From Candidatus Lernaella stagnicola (GTDB taxonomy: Bacteria > Lernaellota > Lernaellaia > Lernaellales > Lernaellaceae): a DNA stretch of 64,000 nucleotides. Both the position numbers and the translations under genes were made by a program. Location: positions 62,001 to 126,000 of the forward strand of contig JAVCCK010000042.1 of the NCBI GenBank assembly GCA_030765525.1, read 5' to 3'. Positions 50,418 to 59,700 of this stretch are shown here, piece after piece. Below the pieces are notes generated by a model. It worked only from the letters and a program-made list of their open reading frames with translations. It was not told where the DNA came from and did not search any database. Within the stretch, counting starts at the first letter, position 1. Each line of letters starts with the position of its first letter.

Positions 50418-51524
50418 ATGATCCGTGCGTTGTTCGTGTTCGGAACCCGCCCCGAAGCCATCAAACTGGCGCCCCTGGTGCTCGAAATGCGCAAGCGCCC
50501 GGCCTGGGAACCCATCGTCGCCGTGACCGCACAACACCGCGAAATGCTCGATCAAGTGCTGGGCCTCTTCGGTATCGAGCCGGATTACGACCTCAACCTC
50601 ATGAAGCCGGGCCAAAGCCTAGAGATGATCCTCGCCGGGGTGTTCACGCATCTGCCGCCGGTACTTACCGAAGCACGGCCGGATGTCGTCGTGGTACAGG
50701 GCGACACCACCACAACTTTTTGCGGCGCGATGTGCGCGTTTACGCAGAAAGTGCCCGTCGCTTACGTTGAAGCCGGATTGCGAACCAACAACAAATACTC
50801 GCCCTTCCCCGAAGAGATCAATCGCCGCTTGACCAGCGTCGTCGCCGACTACTGCTTCGCACCGACCGAAACCAACCGGCAAAATCTCTTGGGCGAAGGG
50901 TACGACGATTCCCAAATCTGGGTGACCGGCAACACGGTCATCGACGCCCTGCTACACGTGGCCGACCGTGATTTTCATTTCGACGATCCCCAACTCGCCA
51001 ACCTCCCCGGCCGGCTGATTCTGGTCACCGCCCACCGGCGTGAAAGCTTCGGCGAGCCCTTCCGCAACCTGTGCCGCGGCCTGGCCGAGATCGCCCGCCG
51101 CAACCCGGACGACACGATCGTCTATCCGGTGCACCTGAATCCGAACGTGCGGCAACCGGTCAGCGAGATCCTCGACGGCATCGACAATATCCGCTTGATC
51201 GAACCGCTGGATTACGAACCCTTCGTGCACCTACTGAAAAAGGCGCACCTGGTTCTCACCGATTCCGGCGGCATTCAAGAAGAAGCTCCCGGCCTCGGCA
51301 TTCCCGTGCTCGTTATGCGCGACACCACCGAACGACCCGAGGGCGTCGATGCAGGTACCGTGAAGCTGGTAGGCACCGCCACGGAGAAAATCGTCGGCGA
51401 AGCCATCCGTCTGCTCGACGACGAAGCGGCCTACGCCGCGATGGCGCAGGCAAAGAATCCCTACGGCGACGGCCGGGCATGCCCGCGTATCTGTGAACTC
51501 TTGGAAGGAATACTCGGCACATGA
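50418..51524 (+). CDS. wecB: UDP-N-acetylglucosamine 2-epimerase (non-hydrolysing)
   Basis: 368-aa cytoplasmic enzyme interconverting UDP-GlcNAc and UDP-ManNAc for cell-surface glycans. Signature blocks: FVFGTRPEAIKLAPLVLEMR, TAQHREMLDQVL, VVVQGDTTTTFCGA, YVEAGLRTNNKYSPFPEE, INRRLTSVVADYCFAPT, VTAHRRESFGEPFRNLCRG and LTDSGGIQEEAPGLGIPVLV. GGAGG stands 6 nt before the ATG at 50418. The next gene starts within its stop (ATGA). Confidence 0.95.
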   Translation: MIRALFVFGTRPEAIKLAPLVLEMRKRPAWEPIVAVTAQHREMLDQVLGLFGIEPDYDLNLMKPGQSLEMILAGVFTHLPPVLTEARPDVVVVQGDTTTTFCGAMCAFTQKVPVAYVEAGLRTNNKYSPFPEEINRRLTSVVADYCFAPTETNRQNLLGEGYDDSQIWVTGNTVIDALLHVADRDFHFDDPQLANLPGRLILVTAHRRESFGEPFRNLCRGLAEIARRNPDDTIVYPVHLNPNVRQPVSEILDGIDNIRLIEPLDYEPFVHLLKKAHLVLTDSGGIQEEAPGLGIPVLVMRDTTERPEGVDAGTVKLVGTATEKIVGEAIRLLDDEAAYAAMAQAKNPYGDGRACPRICELLEGILGT

Positions 51525-52012
51525 CACGTCGGCGAGTTGTGATCCTCGTTCTGCTTTTGGCGCTGTCGGCGACCGTGGCCGTGCTGGCGACGGCGGACGA
51601 CGACACCGACGAACCGACCGCGTGCGACGCCGTCATCGAGGACGTCGGTTACAGCGAGTACTACGACCGCGTGACGATCATCGTTTCTGCCGGCGACGAT
51701 GCGGAAGCCGAATACGGCCTCGGCGATACGTTCCTCATTCGCCGCGAAACCTATTGCGACGACAGCCGCGACATTCTCGCGGGCACGGCGATCCTGCAAA
51801 GCGAAATCGAGTTGACCGCTGCTAAGGGCACTCTCAACGAAGAAACCGGCCGCTACGAATTTTTGTTTCGCCACCTTAGCCCGCCCGCGGGGTACCTCTC
51901 CTACTTGCTGATTCCACAAGGCGGGGATGCGCCGTGCAGCGAAAACGGCGTCGACAACGGCGAATCGTCGCTGGCGGCATGTGAAGACGAAGAGGCAGGC
52001 TGCGGCTGCTGA
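51521..52012 (+). CDS. Secreted protein with C-terminal GCGC
   Basis: 163 aa. Signal peptide (VVILVLLLALSATVAVLATA), an acidic head (DDDTDEPTACDAV), a beta-rich domain with paired Cys and an acidic C-terminus ending EDEEAGCGC. A very similar ending (DDDDGGCGC) closes the 1340-aa protein at 56731. Function is unknown; the shared ending hints at a common surface-processing or anchoring tag. It overlaps wecB by 4 nt. Confidence 0.7.
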   Translation: MTRRRVVILVLLLALSATVAVLATADDDTDEPTACDAVIEDVGYSEYYDRVTIIVSAGDDAEAEYGLGDTFLIRRETYCDDSRDILAGTAILQSEIELTAAKGTLNEETGRYEFLFRHLSPPAGYLSYLLIPQGGDAPCSENGVDNGESSLAACEDEEAGCGC

Positions 52013-52027
52013 CCTAAACCGCGCGAT

Positions 52028-53056
52028 TTACGCGTGCGGTTCAATCACCACCTTGAGACATTCCGTACCACCGGCCACGAGGTCGAAGCCCTGTTGGATT
52101 TCGTCAAGCGGCAGACGGTGCGTGATCATCTGCGCGGCGCGAAAACGCCCGGCGGCAATCAGGTCCAGTGCGTGGACGTGGTCGGCCGGCTCGCCCGCGT
52201 AGGTCGTGGTAAGCGTACGGTCCTCACGCCAGAAAAACTTGTTCATGTCGAACGGAAAGCGCACACCCTCGTCGGTCGGGGCGAACACGAGCACCGTGGC
52301 GCCGCGTTCGGCCGAGTCGAGACCCTGCTGAATCGCCGGGATCGCGCCCGCGGTAAGGATCACCCGGTCGGCCAATCGCCCCGCGCAAACCTCGCGGAAT
52401 TTTTCGGGGCTATACTCGTCCGGCGTGAACGTAGCGTCGGCGCCGAAGCGCTCTGCTTGTTCGAGGCGGTAGGGTGACAGGTCCGTGGCGACGATGGTGC
52501 CCGCGCCCAGCGCTCGCGCCAACTCGATGTGCATGATGCCCGACACGCCCGCGCCGATCACCAGCACGTTCATACCGGCCTCGATGCCGATTTTCTCCTG
52601 CCCGCGCAGCACGCAGGCTAACGGCTCAGCGAACGACCCTTCGGCGTATGAGAGCTTCTCCGGCAACGCGTAGGTGCCCAGGTCGACATTGATCTTCGGC
52701 AAGCGCACGTACTGGGCAAATCCGCCCGGGTGAAACGTGGTCGAGCGGATGGTATCGCAGGCCGTCGGGTGACCGCGATGGCAGTGGCGGCACGAGAAGC
52801 ACGGCACGTGGTGGCTGGCGGCGATGCGGTCGCCCACCGCGAATTTGCTCACGCCCTCGCCCACCTCGACGACTTCGCCCGCCACTTCGTGACCCAGCAC
52901 GAGCGGCACCTTGTCGCGCCGGTACCATTCCATCACGTCCGAGCCGCAAATGCCGCTCGCGTGCACCTTCATGAGGATTTCGCCGGGGCCGATGACGGGC
53001 ACATCCTGCTCCTGGATGCGCACGTTATTATTGGCATAGTACATCGCGACTTTCAT
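52028..53056 (-). CDS. Zinc-dependent alcohol/polyol dehydrogenase (MDR family)
   Basis: 342-aa cytoplasmic NAD(P)-dependent dehydrogenase of the threonine/sorbitol dehydrogenase type. Catalytic zinc ligands Cys37 (GICGSD) and His56-Glu57 (GHEVAGEVVEVGEG), structural zinc Cys86, 89, 92 and 100 (CFSCRHCHRGHPTAC), and Rossmann motif VLVIGAGVSGIM near 165. The substrate, a sugar alcohol or threonine-like compound, cannot be read. GAGGAG precedes the ATG. It follows the aldolase gene by 34 nt and forms a two-gene operon with it. Confidence 0.92.
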   Translation of the reverse strand: MKVAMYYANNNVRIQEQDVPVIGPGEILMKVHASGICGSDVMEWYRRDKVPLVLGHEVAGEVVEVGEGVSKFAVGDRIAASHHVPCFSCRHCHRGHPTACDTIRSTTFHPGGFAQYVRLPKINVDLGTYALPEKLSYAEGSFAEPLACVLRGQEKIGIEAGMNVLVIGAGVSGIMHIELARALGAGTIVATDLSPYRLEQAERFGADATFTPDEYSPEKFREVCAGRLADRVILTAGAIPAIQQGLDSAERGATVLVFAPTDEGVRFPFDMNKFFWREDRTLTTTYAGEPADHVHALDLIAAGRFRAAQMITHRLPLDEIQQGFDLVAGGTECLKVVIEPHA

Positions 53057-53090
53057 GATCGCTCCTCAACCGATTGGGGCGGACCCGCTC

Positions 53091-53882
53091 CTACTGCGCC
53101 GCTTTCGTATCCTGGTAGATCTCGAACGCTTCCTTCGGCTTGGCGTTGCCGTGCACGATGGCGGTGATCGCCTTGATCATCCCGACCGGGCTGTCGCTTT
53201 GGAATATGTTACGGCCCATGTCCACGCCCACGGCCCCGGCTTGCACGGCGTTGTACGCCATCTCACATGCGGCCATCTCTTCCAGCTTCTTGCCCCCGGC
53301 AATAACCACCGGCACCGGACACGTCGACGTGATTTTTTCGAAGTCTTCGCAGAAGTAGGTCTTGACGATGTGGGCACCCAGTTCCGCCGCGATGCGGCTG
53401 GCCAGCGAAAGGTAGCGCGCGTCGCGAGCCATGTCGCGCCCCACGGCGGTCACGGCCAACACGGGGATGCCGAGTTGCTCGCCGGAATTCACCAGATCCG
53501 ACAGGCCCAACAGCGTTTGCCGCTCGTAGTCGCCGCCGACAAAAATGGAAATCGCCATGCCCGCCACGTTCAAGCGGACGGCGTCGTCGACGTCCACCGT
53601 GACGCCTTCGTTCGAAAGTTCGGTCAGCACGCTCGTGCCGCCGGACACCCGCAGCATGATGGGCGTTTGACGGGCATCTTCCGGTGAAACGCAGTTACGC
53701 AAAACGCCGCGGGTGATCATCAGCGCGTCGGCGTAGGGCACCAAGGGTTTGAGCAACGAAGCAGGGTCGCCTAGACCGGTGGTCGGCCCTTGAAAATATC
53801 CGTGGTCGACCGCCAGCATCAGGCAGCGGTTGTCGGTCGGATTGATGATCCGCGCCAAGCGGTTTTTCATACCCCAGTCCAT
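53091..53882 (-). CDS. LsrF/DhnA-type class I aldolase
   Basis: 263 aa. N-terminus MDWGMKNRLARIINPTDNRC and LAVDHGYFQGPTTGL match LsrF-type aldolases/thiolases. The Schiff-base Lys is in HIVKTYFCEDF. Relatives include LsrF (autoinducer-2 phosphate breakdown), DhnA fructose-1,6-bisphosphate aldolase and aminodideoxyheptulosonate synthase. The MDR neighbour and absence of other lsr genes argue for a sugar or polyol route rather than AI-2. GGAGG lies before the ATG at 53882; longer starts lack a ribosome site. Confidence 0.88.
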   Translation of the reverse strand: MDWGMKNRLARIINPTDNRCLMLAVDHGYFQGPTTGLGDPASLLKPLVPYADALMITRGVLRNCVSPEDARQTPIMLRVSGGTSVLTELSNEGVTVDVDDAVRLNVAGMAISIFVGGDYERQTLLGLSDLVNSGEQLGIPVLAVTAVGRDMARDARYLSLASRIAAELGAHIVKTYFCEDFEKITSTCPVPVVIAGGKKLEEMAACEMAYNAVQAGAVGVDMGRNIFQSDSPVGMIKAITAIVHGNAKPKEAFEIYQDTKAAQ

Positions 53883-53934
53883 TTTTTCCTCCGTTTGGAA
53901 GGTGTTTGTCATTTTGTGCCGTAACCAAGTGGCG

Positions 53935-53964
53935 AATGTACCACGAGCGAGGCGCCGGTCGCAA
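53935..53964 (-). promoter_or_regulatory. Putative promoter of the aldolase-dehydrogenase operon
   Basis: Minus-strand TTGCGA (53959-53964), 18-nt spacer, TACATT (53935-53940). Confidence 0.5.
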
Positions 53965-54147
53965 TTTGAATGAGATTCTCGCGCAATCTGCGTCGCAAGC
54001 ACCTCATCCCTTAACTCGACACATTCCGCGGCCGGGGTGACTGAGGCGGGCTCGCTTACCGCCACAAAACGAGCGCTGATGCTTGCGGAAGGTTGCGCAT
54101 TTATGCTAACTTTTTAGAGTGTTTTGCTTTTTGAAAAGGCATTTATT

Positions 54148-56541
54148 ATGAAAACTATTTTTCTCTCCGCGGTATTTTTATTGATTTGCCTCCTCGCACT
54201 CCTAACTGGCGTCTCCGGGTGTACCAACGACGACGACGATGACGACGACAACGACAATGACGACAACGATGACGACAACGACGATGACGACAACGACGAT
54301 GACGACAACGACGATGACGATGACGACAACGACGATGACGACGATAACAATGACGATAACGACAATGACAATGACGATGACAATGACAATAACGACAATG
54401 ACAATGACGATAACGACAACGATGACAACGACGACGACACATTTTCCGTGCCGGAAGGCATCTCATACGAAGTGGTTGAAGGCGGCGCGCCGGGGTATTC
54501 CGGCACATCCATCGCCCGTGGACCCGATGGCGCACTTCATATCGCCGCGGTAAAAGAACGCGACCTGAATATCTACACGGTAACGGCCAAGTCGATCACC
54601 GTTGAAACGCCGGCCTCCCTGGCGTCCGGACCGTTGTTGAGAGCGGACGCGGCCGGGCATCTGTATCTTCTCTATACGGACTTGACGCGACAGCAACCCG
54701 TTTACGGGACCAATGCGACCGGCCAGTGGACCTTCACCGATCTGGTTTCCACCGGCGGCCCGGTGACGAATCGAACCATGGCCGTGGATTCTCAAGGCGC
54801 GGCACATATCCTTTTACAGGCGGGCGAGTATCGAAGCTACGGCTTGTATTACCAGACAAACCGCGGCGGCAATTGGCAGGAAACGCTGATCGCCGAAAAC
54901 GTGCTCGGCAGCAACTCGATCACGATCGACGGGGAAGACAACATTCACGCTGTGTATGCGCGTAACGTGACGCCGTTGGCGACGTTGGTCTACGTCACCG
55001 ACGAAAGCGGGACGTTGACTACTCGCGTGCTCGCCTCGGCTATGTACACCGAGATGCTCGGCTCTTCCTTCCACTACCCGGCGATCGCGATGGACCCGAC
55101 GGGCGAGCCGAATATCATTTACCAAGTGAATTACAGGTATCCTTTGGGCGGCGACTCCTGGCAGGTGCATGCACTCAGGGCGGGCGAAACGTGGACCAAA
55201 ACCGAATTACCGAGCTTGTGTTTCGGAGGCCGCCTGACCATCGACGAGAACAACATCGCCTCGGTGATCGGCACGAACCGGACCAGTTCGTCGTATCGAT
55301 CGCACTACCTTTGCTTCTCGTCCAATGCGACGGGCACGTGGCAAACCGAAACCGTCGATGAGGACGGCGGTATCGGCACGGCGATCGCCCTGGACGGAAC
55401 CGACGTGCTCGTCAGCCATGTGGACGACCTACGTATGAACCTCAAACTGGCCCGCAACCACAACGGGAATTGGGACACGATGCTCGTAGATGATTCGGGA
55501 TGCTCCGGCGGGTCGTCGATACTTTTTCGGGATTCCGACGACGCCCTGAACATCGTTCACCTCAGCTACGGGGAATCGGCGTTGCGCCACACGACCGACC
55601 GAACCGAATCGTGGAGTTCGGAAAACATGGCGGATGTTTCGTTTATGGACTTCGATTACGCGGGTTGGTACGAGGTGGCAGCCGGCGCAGGCTCCGAAGG
55701 CCATATCCACGCGGCATTGCACGATGCGCATTACGGCTATTTGAAATACGTGACCAACCACTCCGGCACATGGACGTCCGAAACACTCAGTGAAGACTGG
55801 GAGGCACTGGAATGCGACCTGGCCGTGGATTCGCTAGACACGGTTCATTTCGTGTTTCTGGAGGAAATCGACTATAGCGGACAGTATTCCATACGTTACG
55901 GGACCAACGACGGCAGCGGATGGACCTTCGAAAACGTGCTGCCGACCGCCGCAAATACCGGTTTCAGCCTCTCGATGGCGTTGGACGGCAGCGATCGCGC
56001 GCACCTGGTTTTTATCAAGCCCGGCGCCGGTGGCACCGTGAAATTGGTTCACGCCCTCAACGATGGCGGTTCCTGGCAATTCGAAGACGTGTTGTCGGAA
56101 ACGGCAGGCCCGTACTATGGTTCGTCTAGCCTCCAGATCGACACCGCCGGCGTGTCGCACGCCACGATCACGCGGTTCCACACCGGTAATTCTCAATTGC
56201 TTTACCTAAGCAACGTCGCCGGAACTTGGGCATCGGAATTGATTGATTCGACGGACTTTGACTTGATGCAAATGCGGATTTCGGAACTTTCACTGGCGGT
56301 CGATGCGAACGGCGCGGCCTACATCGCATACCACTTTTCGCCGACGGGCTTGAGCGCGTTAAAATTCGCCACGAACCAAGGCGGCACCTGGCGGACGTTC
56401 TTTCTCGATCGCCGACTCACGGGAACGCCCGGATTCATGCCCTCGGTACTTGTGGAACCATCCGGCGAATTACGCGTCGCGTATTCGAACTATCACGCCC
56501 TGCAAATGGCGCAGTTCCCCGCGACGATCGGCGGGTTTTAG
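54148..56541 (+). CDS. Asp/Asn-tract lipoprotein with propeller-like repeats, 797 aa
   Basis: Signal (FLLICLLALLTGVSGC) is followed by an Asp/Asn tract of about 80 residues, the longest in the window. The remaining 690 residues are repeats of a YVTN/BNR-like propeller type (DGALHIAAVKERDLNIYTV; DSLDTVHFVFLEEIDYSG; SDRAHLVFIKPGAGGTVKLV). The probable role is ligand binding at the cell surface. Start at 54148 has only a weak AAGG; an in-frame codon at 54124 gives a longer head. The fragment at 15661-15936 looks like a relative. Confidence 0.78.
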   Translation: MKTIFLSAVFLLICLLALLTGVSGCTNDDDDDDDNDNDDNDDDNDDDDNDDDDNDDDDDDNDDDDDNNDDNDNDNDDDNDNNDNDNDDNDNDDNDDDTFSVPEGISYEVVEGGAPGYSGTSIARGPDGALHIAAVKERDLNIYTVTAKSITVETPASLASGPLLRADAAGHLYLLYTDLTRQQPVYGTNATGQWTFTDLVSTGGPVTNRTMAVDSQGAAHILLQAGEYRSYGLYYQTNRGGNWQETLIAENVLGSNSITIDGEDNIHAVYARNVTPLATLVYVTDESGTLTTRVLASAMYTEMLGSSFHYPAIAMDPTGEPNIIYQVNYRYPLGGDSWQVHALRAGETWTKTELPSLCFGGRLTIDENNIASVIGTNRTSSSYRSHYLCFSSNATGTWQTETVDEDGGIGTAIALDGTDVLVSHVDDLRMNLKLARNHNGNWDTMLVDDSGCSGGSSILFRDSDDALNIVHLSYGESALRHTTDRTESWSSENMADVSFMDFDYAGWYEVAAGAGSEGHIHAALHDAHYGYLKYVTNHSGTWTSETLSEDWEALECDLAVDSLDTVHFVFLEEIDYSGQYSIRYGTNDGSGWTFENVLPTAANTGFSLSMALDGSDRAHLVFIKPGAGGTVKLVHALNDGGSWQFEDVLSETAGPYYGSSSLQIDTAGVSHATITRFHTGNSQLLYLSNVAGTWASELIDSTDFDLMQMRISELSLAVDANGAAYIAYHFSPTGLSALKFATNQGGTWRTFFLDRRLTGTPGFMPSVLVEPSGELRVAYSNYHALQMAQFPATIGGF

Positions 56542-56659
56542 CACCTCGACACATGTCCTTTCGTCCTGTGCGCCCGCACAGAAAAGATGTCGGAAACGCT
56601 GCCCGGCGACCGTTACGGGTAATATAAACCCGCCGCATTTGAATCACCATTCAGCAAGC

Positions 56660-56688
56660 TTGGCGAGCGATAACGGGAATGCTAAAGT
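56660..56688 (+). promoter_or_regulatory. Putative promoter of the 1340-aa subtilase-like gene
   Basis: TTGGCG (56660-56665), 17-nt spacer, TAAAGT (56683-56688). Confidence 0.5.
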
Positions 56689-56730
56689 ACCCCGGCCTTG
56701 TGGACCGAGCTCTTATTCCCGGAGTGTGTC

Positions 56731-59700
56731 ATGAAGCGTCTGAGCGTCCTAATTCTCTCGTTATTCGTAGTCATCGCGTGCCCCGCAGCTTCTTGGGCTT
56801 TCGGCGTCGTGTCGATGCAGCCGCATTACGATCGTTACTTGGTTTACACCGAGGAGCCGCTCGTAATCGTCTTCGACGCGTCGCTCGATGCAGCGACCGT
56901 TGGCGGCGACAGCCTGACGATCACGAACCTGCGTGACGGCACGACGGTTTCGGGAGTCATCACGCTGGGCACTACCACCCTTGCTAACGACACCCTTACC
57001 TTCACACCCGACGGGCGATTCCCCTTCGGGCGGCGGCTGTCGGTGGAAGTGAGCGGCGATCTGGAGGACATCGGCGGTGTCGGATTTACCGGCGCCTTGC
57101 CCAGCCAGGGCGTGTTCGTGGCCAACATGCCTAACGACTTGGATCCGCCGGACCCCAACGATCCGCTCAGCGCCGCCGCTTCGTTCTACGGTTTCAACCC
57201 CGTCGACCCCGAGGGTACCGACCCGACACAAATCAATAAGATCACCGGCATGAGCGTCACCGAGGCGTGGAAAATGTCGACCGGCCGGCCCGATGTGGTA
57301 ATCGCCATTATCGACGTGGGTATCGAACGCTTCGACAAAATGGAATTCGCCGACAATATCTTCCTGAACCGCGCTGAGCTACCGCAGCCGACCGCGAGTG
57401 GCACGCCGTGCACCGATTGGGATTGCGACGGCGACGGCGAATTCACCGCCCGCGATTATGCCGACGATCCGACATTCTCCGACCAGAACGCCAATGGATG
57501 GGCCGACCCGGAAGACCTCTTCTTGCTCTATGAAGACGGCGCCGACAACGACGACAACGGATTTGTCGACGACATCGCCGGGTGGGATTTCTTCCGCGAC
57601 GTCAACACACCCTACGGCGTCGACGAATTCCCCGAAGGCACCCACGGTGACGGTATCGGCCGTGACGCGGCGGGCATCGCCGACAACGGCCACGACGACA
57701 AGCCCGGAACCTGCCCCGACTGTTCGCTGCTCTTCCTGCGGGTCGGCGACGCGGTCGTCAACAACCACAACACGATGGCGGCGGCAATCGATTACGCCGC
57801 GGCCATGGGCGCGGATGTGGTCGGCATCGCCAACGGCGCGTACAACTACAGTGGCCAGGCGGCCCAAGCCTTCATCGACGCCTTCGAATCCGGTGTGTTC
57901 ATCACGGCGGCCTCCGGCGACGAGCTCGGCTTCCACCATATCTACCCAGCGGCGGGCGACGACGTATACAGCATCAAGGCTGTCCTCCCCTTGCCGCCCA
58001 TGGAACTGTTCGGACCGATCGATCTCTCGCTCATCGCCTTCACCGAGAGCTATTGCACGAACTACGGCCCCTCGATCAACACCTCAGTGTCCTCCGACCA
58101 ATGCACTTCCACCGCCACCGGGCACCTCGCGGGCTTGGCGGGCCTGCTCAAATCTTGGGGCCGCGACAACGGTCTCGAATTGAGCCCGACCGAAATCAAG
58201 ATGCTCTTCAACATGACGGCCGACGACATCAAGCGCAATTGTTTCTCGTTCAATCTGCGCGGCTGCAAAGAGGGCTTCGAGGAAAACTTCGGCTACGGCC
58301 GGGTGAACATGAAACACGCGATGGAAGCGATCGGTGATCCCGTCTTCAGCTTCCCGCAGCAGATTCCGCCCGCGGTGCGCGTCACCGATCCGGCTTGGTG
58401 GGATACGATCGACCCGGTTCAGAATCCGTCCTTCGACATCGTCGGGGAAATCGACGCCCGCGGTCGCTCCTTCCAGTATGAGATTCAAATCGGTTTGGGT
58501 CAGGAACCCAACGACGCCGATTTCGAAGTCGCGGCCACCGGCAGCGGCACTGACAGTTTCAGCGGCGTCTTGGGCAGCGTCAATGCGCTGGACTTCGTTG
58601 ATACGGGCTGGCTGCGCCGGACCCCGACGGAAGCCAATTCCCATACCGTCACGATTCGCGTGCAGGCTTGGTACAACACCGACAAAGGGCGGGTGTACGG
58701 CGAAGCGCGCAAATTGCTGGGCTGGCACACTGACGACGAACAGAATACCGGTCTGCTGCCCGGGTTCCCGCTGCGAATCGGCGAATCCGGCGATTCCAGC
58801 CCCGTGCTCTACGACCTGGACCGCGACGCCGACGGCGCGCTGGAAATCATTATGGGAACGTCGTTCCCAGCCATCGAGGCGTTCAAACGCGACCCGGCCA
58901 CCGGCGAGTATGTCGAGGCGCCGGGCTTCCCCGTGGTGCTGCCGCTCGAACGCCTGTGGCGCGATTCGGTGTTGGCCTCGGTCGCCATCGGACCGCTATT
59001 CGGTGACGGCGTGCCCTATATCGTGGCCTCGACGTGGTACGGCAAAGTCTACGTCGTGCATCCCGACGGCGAATTGCACGAGGGCGGCCCCTTCCTCGAA
59101 GGCTTCCCGGTTAGTGCCGACCCGCGCGACAACAGTTCAGCCCTTTCCTACGGACACGGCAATTCCTTCCTAGCCAGCCCGGTGTTGGCCGACCTCGATC
59201 TCGACGGCATGCTGGAAATCATCGCCGCGTGTTCCGATCAAAAACTTTATGCGTGGAAGCCCGTCGACGAAGACCTCGACGGCGCGGCCGACCCCCTGCC
59301 CGGTTGGCCCGTGCCGCTGGATTCCAGCGACGACGCGGGGCTCGTCCCGCCGGCCAAACGTTGCCAGGCGCAAGGCGCCGCACAGGTGTTGGGCACTCCG
59401 GTTGCGGGTATTCTCGACCCGGATCACGACAATCCCGATATCTCCGGACACCCGGCGATTGTCGTAGCGACTACCGAGACCTGCGAAGAGGGTTTGCTGC
59501 CCACGGGCCGTGTGTACGCCGTGTACTGGAACGGTATGGACAATGCGCGCGGCCCCTTCCTGCCGGATTGGCCCGCTGAACCACTCGCCCCGTTGGGCGA
59601 CGCGCTGCCGATTCCACCGCTCACCGTCGGCATGACAGCCAGCCCGGCCGCCATCCGTTTCGACGGGCAACTCATGGTCGGCGTCGGCGCGTTCTTCTGG

